From the NCBI GenBank assembly GCA_038405435.1, contig JBBYHZ010000001.1: a stretch of DNA of 64,000 nucleotides. One strand, 5' to 3'. A program made the position numbers and the translations under genes. The DNA is from Dryocola clanedunensis_A (GTDB lineage Bacteria; Pseudomonadota; Gammaproteobacteria; Enterobacterales; Enterobacteriaceae). Shown here one piece after another: positions 1 through 9,327 of the stretch (its first letter is position 1; the number at the start of each line of letters is the position of its first letter). The notes under the pieces were generated by a model. The model was not told the DNA's origin, did not search any database, and worked only from the letters and a program-made list of their open reading frames with translations.

Positions 1-272
1 CGGGCGAAAGCGACGGTGCGGTTGCGCTGCTTAAGGGTCAGGAAATGGGCCGTTTCAAACTGGGCTCAACCGTCATCAACCTGTTTGCCCCAGGCAAAGT
101 GGATCTGGCAGAACAGCTGCAAAGCCTGTCGGTGACCAAAATCGGTGAGCCGCTGGCCGTCTCTACCGAAGCCATTGTGGAGCCGGAAGTGCCGGTGAGC
201 GAGATCCCACAGGCGGAAGTCGAAGCTGAACTGGAAGCCAGCCCGCTGGTGGAAAACAAACCCGAAAGTTAA
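1..272 (+). CDS. psd: Phosphatidylserine decarboxylase, C-terminal part (5' end outside window)
   Basis: Partial gene; the frame is open from base 3 to the TAA at 270-272. The product decarboxylates phosphatidylserine to phosphatidylethanolamine at the inner membrane. The visible part holds the LGST motif (about nt 58-69). In this family the proenzyme cleaves itself before that Ser, which becomes the pyruvoyl prosthetic group, so the visible region includes the start of the alpha subunit. The tail is acidic and rich in Glu/Val/Pro, as in enterobacterial Psd. It lies 59 bp upstream of mscM in the same direction, the usual psd-mscM order, so the two are probably co-transcribed. Confidence 0.93.
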   Translation, partial: GESDGAVALLKGQEMGRFKLGSTVINLFAPGKVDLAEQLQSLSVTKIGEPLAVSTEAIVEPEVPVSEIPQAEVEAELEASPLVENKPES

Positions 273-331
273 TCTGCTCTTCCCCGCCCCGCTGGCTCAC
301 CGCCGGGGCGGACTCACCTATAGGTACTGAC

Positions 332-3300
332 GTGCGCCTGATAATCACTTTTCTGATGGCCTGGTGCATCAGCCTGGGTGCGGTTGCCGCAACGCTCCCC
401 GATGCAAAACAAATCTCCCAGGAACTCGAACAGGCCAAAGCCGCGAAGGATCAGCCGAACCAGGCCGATATCGTCGATGCGCTTACGGCCGCCCTTAACG
501 CGCTCGATGAACGAAAGGCATCGTTAGAACGCGCTGACCAGTATCAGAAAGTCATTGATAACTTCCCTAAGCTGTCGGAAACCCTGCGCCAGCAGTTAGC
601 TAATTTGCGTGATGAGCCGCAAAAAGTGCCGGAGGGCATGTCCACCGACGCGCTGAACCAGGAGATCCTGCAGGTCAGCAGCCAGCTGCTGGAGAAAAGC
701 CGCCTGGCACAGCAGGAGCAGGAGCGCGCGCGGGAAATCGCCGATTCTCTGACCCAGCTTCCCCAGCAGCAAACGGACGCGCGTCGCCAGCTTAACGAAG
801 TTGAGCGCCGGGCCGGAAGCCAGGCAACGACAGGTACGCCTTTGCTGCAGGCACAGCACCTCTCCCTGCAGGCTGAATCCGCCCGCCTGAAGGCGCTGGT
901 CGACGAGCTGGAACTGGCGCAGCTCTCCGCCAGTAACCGTCAGGAGCTTGCCCGCCAGCGCGCGGAGCTGGCGCAGAAGCAAAGCGCTCAGTTGGATGCC
1001 TGGCTCCAGGGGCTGCGCAACCAGCTCAACAGCCAGCGTCAGCAGGAAGCCGAACGCGCGCTGGAAAGTACCGAACTGCTTGCTGAAAACAGCGCTGACC
1101 TGCCACCGGTTATCGTCGCGCAGTTCAAAAGCAACCGTGAGCTCTCCCAGGCGCTGAATCAGCAGGCCCAGCGTATGGACTTAGTCGCCTCTCAGCAGCG
1201 CCAGGCCAGCAGCCAGACGCTGCAGGTACGCCAGGCGCTGAACACCCTGCGCGAACAGGCTCAGTGGCTGGGCGTTTCTAACGTGCTGGGCGAAACGCTG
1301 CGGGCCCAGGTTTCACGCCTGCCGGAAATGCCCAAGCCGCAGCAGCTGGACACGGAGCTCGGCCAGCTTCGCGTCCAGCGACTGCATTACGAAGATCTGC
1401 TCAACAAGCAGCAACAGCTGCGCCAGACGCGTCAGCTGGATGGCAAGGATCTGACCGCCGAGCAAAATCGCATTCTTGAAGCGCAGTTGCGCACCCAGCG
1501 TGAGCTGCTGAATTCCCTGCTCCAGGGTGGCGATACGCTGATCTTAGAGCTGACGAAGCTCAAAGTCGCCAACGGCCAGCTTGAAGATGCCCTTAAAGAA
1601 GTCAACGAAGCGACCCACCGCTACCTGTTCTGGACATCAGACGTCAGCGCCATTGGCTTCTCGTGGCCCATCGAAATCGTCCAGGATTTGCGTCGGCTGA
1701 TCTCGCTGGATACCGTCAGCCAGCTCGGCAGCGCCAGCATCATGATGCTGACCAGCAAAGCAACGCTGCTGCCGCTGTTTGCCGCCCTGATTCTGGTCGG
1801 CTTCAGCATCAGCTCCCGCCGCCACTTTACGGCGTTCCTCGAGCGTTCCAGCGCGAAGGTTGGCAAAGTTACCCAGGATCACTTCACCCTGACGCTGCGC
1901 ACGCTGTTCTGGTCAATTCTGGTCGCTTCCCCGCTGCCGGTACTGTGGGCAACGCTGGGCTATGGCCTGCAAGAGGCATGGCCTTATCCGATTGCCGTCG
2001 CAGTAGGCGACGGGGTTACAGCAACCGTGCCGCTGCTGTGGGCGGTAATGATTTGCGCCACCTTCGCCCGCCCTACAGGCCTGTTCGTCGTCCACTTCAG
2101 CTGGCCGCGTGAACGCGTCGCCCGGGCGATGCGCTACTACCTGATGAGCATCGGGCTGATTGTGCCGCTGATTATGGCGCTCATCATGTTCGATAACCTC
2201 AACGACCGTGAATTTTCTGCCTCCCTGGGTCGGCTGTGCTTCATGCTGATTTGCGGTGCGCTGGCGCTCGTCACGCTCAGCCTGAAACGCGCGGGTATCC
2301 CGCTGTACGTGGACAAGCAGGGCAACAACGATAACGTCGTCAACAGGATGCTGTGGAACCTGCTGCTGTGCGCGCCGCTGTCCGCTATTCTGGCGGCCGC
2401 CGTGGGCTATCTGGCAACGTCCCAGGCGCTGCTTGCGCGTCTGGAAACCTCGGTCGCCATCTGGTTCCTGCTGCTGGTTATCTACCACGTTATCCGCCGC
2501 TGGATGCTGATTCAGCGCCGCCGTCTGGCCTTTGACCGCGCCAAGCATCGTCGTGCGGAAATACTGGCACAGCGCGCCCGTGGCGAAGAAGAGGCGCCCC
2601 ACAGCCACAGTACCGAAGGCTCGGCAGAGATTTTTGAAGAGGCGGAAATCGATCTCGACACCATCAGCGCCCAGTCGCTGCGCCTGGTCAGGTCGATTCT
2701 TATGCTGATCGCCCTGCTGTCGGTCATAGTGCTGTGGTCGGAAATCCACTCCGCGTTCGGCTTCCTTGAGAACATCACGCTGTGGGATGCCACCTCGACG
2801 GTGCAGGGGGTGGAAAGCATTGAACCCATCACGCTCGGCGCGGTGTTAATCGCCATCCTGGTCATCATCATCACCATGCAGCTGGTGCGCAATTTACCCG
2901 CCCTGCTTGAACTGGCGATACTCCAGCATCTGGATTTAACGCCGGGTACGGGTTATGCCATCACGACCATCACCAAATACCTGCTGCTGCTGATTGGCGG
3001 GCTGGTTGGCTTCTCGATGATTGGCATTGAGTGGTCGAAGCTGCAGTGGCTGGTTGCCGCCCTGGGTGTCGGGCTGGGCTTTGGTTTACAGGAGATTTTC
3101 GCCAACTTTATTTCGGGCCTGATTATCCTCTTCGAGAAGCCGATCCGCATTGGCGACACGGTGACGATCCGCGATCTGACGGGCAGCGTTACCAGGATCA
3201 ATACCCGGGCGACGACGATCAGCGACTGGGATCGCAAAGAGATCATCGTGCCGAATAAGGCGTTTATCACCGAGCAGTTTATCAACTGGTCGCTGTCCGA

Positions 3301-3667
3301 CTCCGTCACGCGTGTGGTGCTGACCGTACCTGCCCCGTCGGATGCAAACAGCGAAGAGGTGACCAACATCCTGCTGAGAGCGGCCGAGCGCTGTTCGCTG
3401 GTGATAGACAACCCGCCGCCGGAAGCCTTCCTGGTGGATTTACAGGCTGGTCTGCAAATTTTCGAATTACGCATTTATGCCGCCGAGATGGGGCACCGCA
3501 TGCCGCTGCGCCATGAGATCCACCAGCTGATCCTGCAGGGCTTCCGCGAGCACGACATCGACCTGCCGTTCCCACCGTTCCAGATGCGTCTGGAGAACAT
3601 GGGGAGCGCAAAAACCAGGGCGATTAATTCAGCGGGTAAAGGCGGCAGGACGGCGGGAAGCCTCTAA
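332..3667 (+). CDS. mscM: Miniconductance mechanosensitive channel MscM (YjeP)
   Basis: 1111-residue large MscS-family channel of the inner membrane that opens under hypo-osmotic stress. A GTG start at 332 begins a signal peptide (residues 1-20, ending AVAA). Residues about 25-440 are Gln/Leu/Arg-rich and predicted coiled coil, the periplasmic domain of KefA/MscM-type channels. Many membrane spans follow from about residue 480. The MscS pore and beta domain are near the C-terminus, with GVGLGFGLQEIFANF at about residues 908-922 and a KPIRIGDTV segment just after. Length agrees with E. coli MscM (about 1107). Downstream of psd, as in other enterics. Confidence 0.95.
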   Translation: MRLIITFLMAWCISLGAVAATLPDAKQISQELEQAKAAKDQPNQADIVDALTAALNALDERKASLERADQYQKVIDNFPKLSETLRQQLANLRDEPQKVPEGMSTDALNQEILQVSSQLLEKSRLAQQEQERAREIADSLTQLPQQQTDARRQLNEVERRAGSQATTGTPLLQAQHLSLQAESARLKALVDELELAQLSASNRQELARQRAELAQKQSAQLDAWLQGLRNQLNSQRQQEAERALESTELLAENSADLPPVIVAQFKSNRELSQALNQQAQRMDLVASQQRQASSQTLQVRQALNTLREQAQWLGVSNVLGETLRAQVSRLPEMPKPQQLDTELGQLRVQRLHYEDLLNKQQQLRQTRQLDGKDLTAEQNRILEAQLRTQRELLNSLLQGGDTLILELTKLKVANGQLEDALKEVNEATHRYLFWTSDVSAIGFSWPIEIVQDLRRLISLDTVSQLGSASIMMLTSKATLLPLFAALILVGFSISSRRHFTAFLERSSAKVGKVTQDHFTLTLRTLFWSILVASPLPVLWATLGYGLQEAWPYPIAVAVGDGVTATVPLLWAVMICATFARPTGLFVVHFSWPRERVARAMRYYLMSIGLIVPLIMALIMFDNLNDREFSASLGRLCFMLICGALALVTLSLKRAGIPLYVDKQGNNDNVVNRMLWNLLLCAPLSAILAAAVGYLATSQALLARLETSVAIWFLLLVIYHVIRRWMLIQRRRLAFDRAKHRRAEILAQRARGEEEAPHSHSTEGSAEIFEEAEIDLDTISAQSLRLVRSILMLIALLSVIVLWSEIHSAFGFLENITLWDATSTVQGVESIEPITLGAVLIAILVIIITMQLVRNLPALLELAILQHLDLTPGTGYAITTITKYLLLLIGGLVGFSMIGIEWSKLQWLVAALGVGLGFGLQEIFANFISGLIILFEKPIRIGDTVTIRDLTGSVTRINTRATTISDWDRKEIIVPNKAFITEQFINWSLSDSVTRVVLTVPAPSDANSEEVTNILLRAAERCSLVIDNPPPEAFLVDLQAGLQIFELRIYAAEMGHRMPLRHEIHQLILQGFREHDIDLPFPPFQMRLENMGSAKTRAINSAGKGGRTAGSL

Positions 3668-3687
3668 AGGTCAGGGAGACGGGTTTT

Positions 3688-3755
3688 GTAGGGTGGATAA
3701 GCGGCAGCGTCATCCACCGGTATTTGCCGGATGACGCTTCGCTTTTCCGGCCTAC
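3688..3755. repeat. Paired REP-type palindromes (BIME)
   Basis: Two imperfect palindromes stand head to head between the convergent mscM and epmA genes. The first runs from GTAGGGTGGATAAGCG to its complement in CATCCACC, the second from GCCGGATGACGC to TTCCGGCCTAC. This is the usual layout of enterobacterial REP/BIME elements in 3' intergenic DNA. Related single copies occur at 12329, 34923 and 38453. Confidence 0.75.
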
Positions 3756-3772
3756 GAGGCGGACGTTGCCTT

Positions 3773-4750
3773 TTAGGCGCGGTCCACCGGGAAGGCCAGC
3801 ACGTCCGCAAGGCTCTCAGCCCCCAGCGCCAGCATAATCAGACGATCCACGCCCAGCGCCACGCCGGAGCAGTCCGGCAGCCCCGCCTTCAGCGCTTCCA
3901 GCAGGTTCGCGTCGACAGGCTGCTGCGGCAGGCCGCGGGCGGCGCGCTTGCGGTTATCCTGTTCGAAACGCTGCTGCTGCTCGCGGGCATCGGTCAGCTC
4001 GTGGAAACCATTCGCCAGCTCAATACCTTTGAAATAGACCTCAAAGCGCTCTGCCACGCGATGGTCTTCGGTGCTGATCTGCGCAAGCGAAGCCTGGCTC
4101 GCCGGGAAGTGGTAGATAAACGCCGGTTTATCCTTACCGATATGTGGTTCAACGCCCATGGTAAACAGCAGCTGCAGCAGGGTATCGCGATCTTCTTCGG
4201 TATCCGCGATATTGCTTAAATCCAGCTTAGCTGCCGCCTCACGCAGCGCGGGCTTGTCCGCCGACAGCGGATCGATTTCCAGGTGGCGCTGGAAAGCCTG
4301 CTGATAGGAAAGTGACTCCGCAGCTTCGCATTCCAGAACCTGCTGGAGCAGATCGTCCACCTCGTTCATCAGGCGGTACATATCGTAATGCGGACGGTAC
4401 CACTCCAGCATGGTGAACTCTGGATTATGGTGACGTCCCATCTCTTCGTTACGGAAACTGCGGCACAGCTGGAACACAGGGCCAATGCCCGCCGCCAGCA
4501 GGCGCTTCATATGGTATTCCGGACTGGTCATCATGAACAGATTCATGCCCTGAGAGTGGCCCGGCCCAACAAAACGGGTTTCGAACGGCACCAGATGAAT
4601 ATCCGTGACCGTTGCCTGACTCATGCAGGGTGTTTCCACCTCCAGTACGCCGCGGTCGGCAAAAAAGCGCCGAATTTCCGCCATAATAGCGGCGCGTTTC
4701 AACAGGTTGGGGATGGACGCGCTCGGCTGCCAGGTGGCCGTTTCGCTCAT
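3773..4750 (-). CDS. epmA: EF-P--(R)-beta-lysine ligase EpmA (PoxA/GenX)
   Basis: 325-residue paralogue of the class II lysyl-tRNA synthetase catalytic core without the anticodon-binding domain. It activates (R)-beta-lysine and attaches it to Lys34 of elongation factor P. Class II motif 2 is visible (LCRSFRNEE, then HNPEFTMLEWYRP), and motif 3 is GVALGVDRLIML near the C-terminus. The start lies in MSETATWQPSASIPNL, typical of the family. It is divergent from frdA. Its substrate gene efp (10684-11250) and the lysine aminomutase epmB (11291-12319) are in the same window. Confidence 0.95.
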   Translation of the reverse strand: MSETATWQPSASIPNLLKRAAIMAEIRRFFADRGVLEVETPCMSQATVTDIHLVPFETRFVGPGHSQGMNLFMMTSPEYHMKRLLAAGIGPVFQLCRSFRNEEMGRHHNPEFTMLEWYRPHYDMYRLMNEVDDLLQQVLECEAAESLSYQQAFQRHLEIDPLSADKPALREAAAKLDLSNIADTEEDRDTLLQLLFTMGVEPHIGKDKPAFIYHFPASQASLAQISTEDHRVAERFEVYFKGIELANGFHELTDAREQQQRFEQDNRKRAARGLPQQPVDANLLEALKAGLPDCSGVALGVDRLIMLALGAESLADVLAFPVDRA

Positions 4751-4926
4751 GGTTTAGTCTCCGTAGTCAAACAAGGCCAGGAAGTCTACTCGCATCCCGT
4801 ATGGGAGACAAATTTTGCTCAGCAAAACGGCGGGCATGGCCGGTACCCCATACTTATTAATAGTCATAATTTCGTGACGCAACTCATCACTCCTGAGAAT
4901 TAATTGCGCCACAGAACAGCAAAAAA

Positions 4927-4968
4927 ATCGAACACGTCAAATTTCCTTAAAATCCCTCCGGTTATACT
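4927..4968 (+). promoter_or_regulatory. frdA promoter with FNR-like site
   Basis: ATCGAacacGTCAA (4927-4940) matches the shape of the degenerate FNR site known at the E. coli frd promoter. A TATACT -10 lies at 4963-4968. The FNR centre would be about 41.5 bp before a start near 4975, the spacing of class II FNR activation. Regulation is inferred from E. coli. Confidence 0.7.
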
Positions 4969-5080
4969 TCGCTACCTACAAAGGAGCAGGGAAACACCCT
5001 TTCGCAATAGCCCCTACCGTTTCGGTGGTCTACCTTTGGTGAATTAGCATTGCGAAATAACTAAAAACTGGAGGAATGTC

Positions 5081-6871
5081 GTGCAAACCTTTCAAGCCGA
5101 TCTCGCCATTATTGGCGCTGGCGGAGCGGGATTACGAGCGGCCATTGCCGCAGCTCAGGCCAATCCACAGGCTAAAATCGCTCTGATTTCCAAAGTCTAT
5201 CCGATGCGTAGCCATACCGTGGCCGCAGAAGGTGGCTCCGCTGCCGTCGCGCAGGATCACGACAGCTTCGAGTACCATTTCCACGACACCGTGGCGGGCG
5301 GCGACTGGCTGTGCGAGCAGGACGTCGTGGATTACTTCGTACACCACTGCCCGACGGAGATGACCCAGCTTGAACAGTGGGGCTGCCCGTGGAGCCGTCG
5401 CCCGGACGGGTCGGTGAACGTACGCCGTTTTGGCGGCATGAAAATTGAGCGCACCTGGTTTGCCGCGGATAAAACCGGCTTCCACATGCTGCACACCCTG
5501 TTCCAGACCTCTTTGCAGTTCCCGCAGATTCAGCGCTTCGACGAGCATTTCGTCCTCGATATTCTGGTCGACGATGGTCAGGCGCGCGGCCTGGTGGCGA
5601 TGAATATGATGGAAGGCTCGCTGGTGCAAATCCGAGCCAATGCCGTGGTGATGGCAACGGGCGGCGCGGGCCGCGTTTATCGCTATAACACCAACGGCGG
5701 TATCGTCACCGGTGACGGCATGGGCATGGCGCTGAGCCACGGCGTCCCCCTTCGCGATATGGAGTTCGTGCAGTACCACCCAACCGGCCTGCCGGGCTCC
5801 GGCATTCTGATGACGGAAGGCTGCCGCGGCGAAGGCGGCATTCTGGTCAACAAAGACGGCTACCGCTATTTGCAGGATTACGGTATGGGGCCAGAGACCC
5901 CGCTCGGCGAGCCGAAGAACAAATATATGGAGCTGGGTCCGCGCGACAAAGTCTCCCAGGCCTTCTGGCACGAATGGCGCGCTGGCCGCACCGTTCCTAC
6001 GCCGCGTGGCGATGTGGTTTATCTCGACCTGCGCCATCTGGGCGAGAAAAAACTCCTCGAGCGCCTGCCGTTTATCTGCGAGCTGGCGAAAGCCTATGTT
6101 GGCGTAGATCCGGTGAAAGATCCGATTCCGGTGCGCCCAACCGCGCACTACACCATGGGCGGTATCGAAACCGACACCAAATGCGAAACCCGCATCAAAG
6201 GGCTGTTCGCGGTGGGCGAGTGCTCATCCGTAGGCCTGCACGGCGCGAACCGCTTAGGCTCCAACTCCCTCGCTGAACTGGTCGTGTTTGGCCGCATGGC
6301 GGGTGAACAGGCGATGCAGCGCGCAGGCGAAGCACAGCCTGCCAACGATGCGGCGCTTAACGCCCAGGCAGCGGACGTCGAAAGCCGCCTGAAGAAGCTG
6401 GTGAACCAGGAAGGCAGCGAAAACTGGTCGAAGATCCGCGACGAGATGGGCCTGTCGATGGAAGAAGGCTGCGGTATCTACCGTACGCCGGAGCTGATGC
6501 AAAAAACTATCGACAAGCTGGCGGAACTCCAGGAACGCTTCAGGCGCGTGCGCATTACCGACAGCTCCAGCGTGTTTAATACCGATCTGCTCTATACCAT
6601 CGAGCTGGGCCACGGTCTGAACGTCGCGGAGTGTATGGCGCACTCGGCAATGGCACGTAAAGAGTCTCGCGGGGCGCACCAGCGCCTGGACGAAGGCTGC
6701 ACAGAGCGTGACGACGTCAATTTCCTGAAACACACCCTCGCCTTCCGCGATGCGGATGGCACCACGCGTCTGGATTACAGCGACGTGAAAATCACCACCC
6801 TGCCACCGGCAAAACGCGTCTACGGTGCGGAAGCAGAAGCAGCCGACAAGAAGGAGGCGACGAATGGCTGA
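5081..6871 (+). CDS. frdA: Fumarate reductase flavoprotein subunit FrdA
   Basis: 596-residue catalytic subunit of the anaerobic menaquinol:fumarate oxidoreductase. It reduces fumarate to succinate on the cytoplasmic face of the inner membrane. The GTG start at 5081 is preceded by GGAGG and matches the enteric start MQTFQADLAI. Seen: the dinucleotide-fold GAGGAGLRAA (about residue 12), the RSHTVAAEGG motif whose His carries covalent FAD in this family, the substrate-side HPTGLPGSGIL, and HGANRLGSNSLAELVVFGR. First gene of frdABCD. Fumarate can come from aspA and be imported by dcuA, both in this window. Confidence 0.98.
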   Translation: MQTFQADLAIIGAGGAGLRAAIAAAQANPQAKIALISKVYPMRSHTVAAEGGSAAVAQDHDSFEYHFHDTVAGGDWLCEQDVVDYFVHHCPTEMTQLEQWGCPWSRRPDGSVNVRRFGGMKIERTWFAADKTGFHMLHTLFQTSLQFPQIQRFDEHFVLDILVDDGQARGLVAMNMMEGSLVQIRANAVVMATGGAGRVYRYNTNGGIVTGDGMGMALSHGVPLRDMEFVQYHPTGLPGSGILMTEGCRGEGGILVNKDGYRYLQDYGMGPETPLGEPKNKYMELGPRDKVSQAFWHEWRAGRTVPTPRGDVVYLDLRHLGEKKLLERLPFICELAKAYVGVDPVKDPIPVRPTAHYTMGGIETDTKCETRIKGLFAVGECSSVGLHGANRLGSNSLAELVVFGRMAGEQAMQRAGEAQPANDAALNAQAADVESRLKKLVNQEGSENWSKIRDEMGLSMEEGCGIYRTPELMQKTIDKLAELQERFRRVRITDSSSVFNTDLLYTIELGHGLNVAECMAHSAMARKESRGAHQRLDEGCTERDDVNFLKHTLAFRDADGTTRLDYSDVKITTLPPAKRVYGAEAEAADKKEATNG

Positions 6872-7601
6872 AGTGATGAAGTCCCTGAAGATTGAGATTG
6901 TGCGCTACAACCCGGAAACGGATAGCGAGCCGCACAGCGCAGTCTACGATGTCCCTTACGATGAACAAACCTCGCTGCTGGATGCGCTGGGTTACATCAA
7001 GGACAACCTGGCGCCGGACCTCAGCTACCGCTGGTCCTGCCGTATGGCGATCTGCGGCTCCTGCGGCATGATGGTTAACCGCGTGCCGAAGCTGGCCTGT
7101 AAGACCTTCCTGCGGGAGTACACGCAGGGCATGAAGGTCGAAGCGCTGGCGAACTTCCCAATCGAGCGCGACCTGGTGGTCGACATGACCCACTTTATCG
7201 AGAGCCTGGAGGCGATTAAGCCGTACATCATCGGCAATCCGCGCACGCCGGATCAGGGGCCAAACGTCCAGACTCCGGCGCAGATGGCGAAGTACCATCA
7301 GTTCTCCGGCTGTATCAACTGCGGCCTGTGCTATGCCGCCTGCCCGCAGTTTGGCCTGAATCCAGAGTTCATCGGCCCGGCGGCGATCACCCTCGCCCAC
7401 CGCTACAACTTGGACAACCGCGACCACGGCAAGAAAGAGCGTATGGCGCAGTTAAACGGCCAGAACGGCGTCTGGAGCTGCACCTTCGTGGGCTTCTGCT
7501 CGGAAGTGTGTCCGAAGCACGTCGACCCGGCAGCCGCCATCCAGCAGGGCAAAGTCGAAAGCTCGAAAGACTTTTTGATTGCCACCCTGAAACCACGCTA
7601 A
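6864..7601 (+). CDS. frdB: Fumarate reductase iron-sulfur subunit FrdB
   Basis: 245-residue electron-transfer subunit. Three cluster motifs are visible: CRMAICGSCGMM plus a distal Cys for [2Fe-2S], CINCGLCYAACP for [4Fe-4S], and CTFVGFCSEVCP for [3Fe-4S]. The ATG at 6864 (MAEVMKSLKIEI) was chosen over an upstream in-frame ATG at 6825. It follows AAGGAGG and gives the family length. It overlaps the frdA stop by 8 nt, suggesting translational coupling. Confidence 0.97.
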   Translation: MAEVMKSLKIEIVRYNPETDSEPHSAVYDVPYDEQTSLLDALGYIKDNLAPDLSYRWSCRMAICGSCGMMVNRVPKLACKTFLREYTQGMKVEALANFPIERDLVVDMTHFIESLEAIKPYIIGNPRTPDQGPNVQTPAQMAKYHQFSGCINCGLCYAACPQFGLNPEFIGPAAITLAHRYNLDNRDHGKKERMAQLNGQNGVWSCTFVGFCSEVCPKHVDPAAAIQQGKVESSKDFLIATLKPR

Positions 7602-7611
7602 GGAGTGCACA

Positions 7612-8007
7612 ATGACCACCAAACGTAAGCCGTATGTTCGCCCCATGACACCAACGTGGTGGCAAAAACTGGGCTTCTACCGCTTTTACATGCTGCGTGA
7701 AGGCACGGCGGTGCCGACGGTCTGGTTCAGCCTCGTGCTGATTTACGGCCTGTTTGCCCTGAAGGGCGGACCGGACAGCTGGATGGGATTTGTCAGCTTC
7801 CTGCAAAACCCCATCGTCGTGATCCTCAACATTATCACCCTGGCGGCGGCGCTGCTGCACACCAAAACCTGGTTTGAGCTGGCGCCGAAGGCTGCCAACA
7901 TCATTGTTAAAGATGAAAAAATGGGGCCGGAGCCGGTCATTAAAGGGCTGTGGGCGGTAACTGCGGTTGCCACGGTCGTCATTCTTTTTGTTGCCCTGTT
8001 CTGGTAA
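7612..8007 (+). CDS. frdC: Fumarate reductase membrane anchor FrdC
   Basis: 131-residue inner-membrane subunit with three hydrophobic spans that, with FrdD, anchors FrdAB and forms the quinone sites. It starts MTTKRKPYVRPMTPTWW, as in enteric FrdC. It lies 10 bp after frdB with an AAGGAG ribosome site, and 10 bp before frdD. Confidence 0.96.
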   Translation: MTTKRKPYVRPMTPTWWQKLGFYRFYMLREGTAVPTVWFSLVLIYGLFALKGGPDSWMGFVSFLQNPIVVILNIITLAAALLHTKTWFELAPKAANIIVKDEKMGPEPVIKGLWAVTAVATVVILFVALFW

Positions 8008-8017
8008 GGAGGACGTT

Positions 8018-8377
8018 ATGATCAATCCCAATCCGAAACGCTCCGACGAGCCGGTATTCTGGGGGCTGTTTGGCGCAGGCGGCATGTGGGGGGCAATAAT
8101 CGCGCCCGTCATCGTGCTGCTGGTAGGTATCATGCTGCCGCTGGGCCTGTTCCCCGGCGATGCGCTGGGCTATGAGCGCGTGCTGGCTTTTTCCCAGAGC
8201 ATCATCGGCCGCCTGTTCATCTTCCTGATGATCGTGCTGCCGCTGTGGTGCGGGCTGCACCGTATTCACCATGCGATGCACGACCTGAAAATCCATGTGC
8301 CGTCCGGCAAATGGGTCTTCTATGGTCTTGCTGCGATTCTGACCGTTGTGACGCTGATTGGCGTGATTACTCTGTAA
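8018..8377 (+). CDS. frdD: Fumarate reductase membrane anchor FrdD
   Basis: 119-residue inner-membrane anchor with three spans. The ATG at 8018 (MINPNPKRSDEPVFWGLFGAG) follows AAGGAGG. An in-frame ATG at 7967 lies inside frdC and was rejected. The HRIHHAMHDLKIH segment is the conserved His-rich loop. Last gene of frdABCD, closed by the terminator at 8397. In E. coli the ampC promoter lies in this gene's 3' end, but no ampC follows here. Confidence 0.96.
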   Translation: MINPNPKRSDEPVFWGLFGAGGMWGAIIAPVIVLLVGIMLPLGLFPGDALGYERVLAFSQSIIGRLFIFLMIVLPLWCGLHRIHHAMHDLKIHVPSGKWVFYGLAAILTVVTLIGVITL

Positions 8378-8396
8378 GCCGCTAAGCAAGCGCTAA

Positions 8397-8426
8397 AATG
8401 CCTGCCGATGTGCAGGCATTTTTTTT
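8397..8426 (+). terminator. frd operon intrinsic terminator
   Basis: AATGCCTGC, a six-base loop, then GCAGGCATT followed by six further T residues. It closes frdABCD. In E. coli the equivalent hairpin doubles as the ampC attenuator. Confidence 0.9.
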
Positions 8427-8468
8427 GCCGCCATCTACACTTAGCAAAAAGCTGACAAGGATTAAGCT

Positions 8469-8999
8469 ATGCGCATCTGGCCGATCGTTTCTGCCATCTC
8501 AGTGGCCCTATTGGTTGTATCCTGTAGTACCCCCACCCCGCCGCCGAACGTCACGGTGGTCAATAATTTTGATGCTAAGCGCTATCTCGGGCAGTGGTAT
8601 GAAATTGCCCGCCTCGACCACAGCTTCGAGCGCGGCCTGCAGCAGGTCACGGCGACTTACAGCCTGATGGACGACGGCGGAATACGCGTGGTGAACCGGG
8701 GCTTTAATCCTGACCGGCAGAAATGGCAGCAGAGCATTGGTAAAGCGTACTTTACCGGCAGCCCCGATCGGGCGGCGCTGAAGGTGTCGTTCTTTGGGCC
8801 GTTCTATGGCGGCTATAACATTATTGCGCTGGATAAAGATTATCGCCACGCGCTGGTCTGCGGGCCGAACCGCGACTATCTGTGGATACTCTCCCGCACG
8901 CCGACCATCAGCCCGGAAGTCAAACAGCAGATGCTGGATACCGCGACCCGCCAGGGCTTCCCGGTCGAGAAGCTCCTGTGGATCCAGCAGAAAGGTTAG
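8469..8999 (+). CDS. blc: Outer membrane lipoprotein Blc (bacterial lipocalin)
   Basis: 176 residues with a lipoprotein signal: the lipobox-like LLVVSC puts the lipidated Cys at about residue 19. The lipocalin signature is DAKRYLGQWYEIARLDHSFERG, and the C-terminal YLWILSRTP matches the second conserved region. Blc is a lysophospholipid-binding lipocalin of the outer membrane, often expressed in stationary phase. Its stop overlaps that of the convergent gdx by 3-4 nt. Confidence 0.95.
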   Translation: MRIWPIVSAISVALLVVSCSTPTPPPNVTVVNNFDAKRYLGQWYEIARLDHSFERGLQQVTATYSLMDDGGIRVVNRGFNPDRQKWQQSIGKAYFTGSPDRAALKVSFFGPFYGGYNIIALDKDYRHALVCGPNRDYLWILSRTPTISPEVKQQMLDTATRQGFPVEKLLWIQQKG

Positions 9000-9313
9000 T
9001 GGGTGCTGAGCTTCAGGCCGATGATGCCGATGACGATCATAGCCAGGCTCGCGATGCGGGCCGGGCTTGCCGATTCACCTAACAGCAGGATCCCCGTGGT
9101 GGCCGCCCCAACGGCACCGATCCCCGTCCACACCGCGTAGGCCGTTCCCGTCGGCAGCGTTTTCATCGCCCATGACAGCAGCGCCATGCTCAGAACCATC
9201 GCCACGATGGTGATTACGCTTGGCCACAGGCGGCTAAAACCATGGGTATATTTCAGGCCGACGGCCCAGACCACTTCCAGAAGACCAGCAATAAACAGAA
9301 CAAACCAGGACAT
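8996..9313 (-). CDS. gdx: Guanidinium exporter Gdx (SugE), SMR family
   Basis: 105-residue small multidrug resistance protein with four membrane spans. It exports guanidinium in exchange for protons as an antiparallel dimer. The start MSWFVLFIAGLLEVVWAVGLKY carries the conserved membrane Glu in LLEVVWA; the longer frame upstream crosses the riboswitch and is not used. GTAYAVWTGIGAVG is the SMR signature. The guanidine-II riboswitch just upstream fixes the exporter's ligand class. Confidence 0.95.
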   Translation of the reverse strand: MSWFVLFIAGLLEVVWAVGLKYTHGFSRLWPSVITIVAMVLSMALLSWAMKTLPTGTAYAVWTGIGAVGAATTGILLLGESASPARIASLAMIVIGIIGLKLSTH

Positions 9314-9327
9314 AACCGCTCCTTGTG

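Noticed and set aside
1913..2749. 278-codon frame antisense to mscM
   Set aside because: Composition is an Arg/Gln/His-rich artefact of the membrane-protein codons on the other strand.
5132..6148. 338-codon open frame antisense to frdA
   Set aside because: frdA is fully conserved in the other strand; the frame results from high GC and lacks any known domain.
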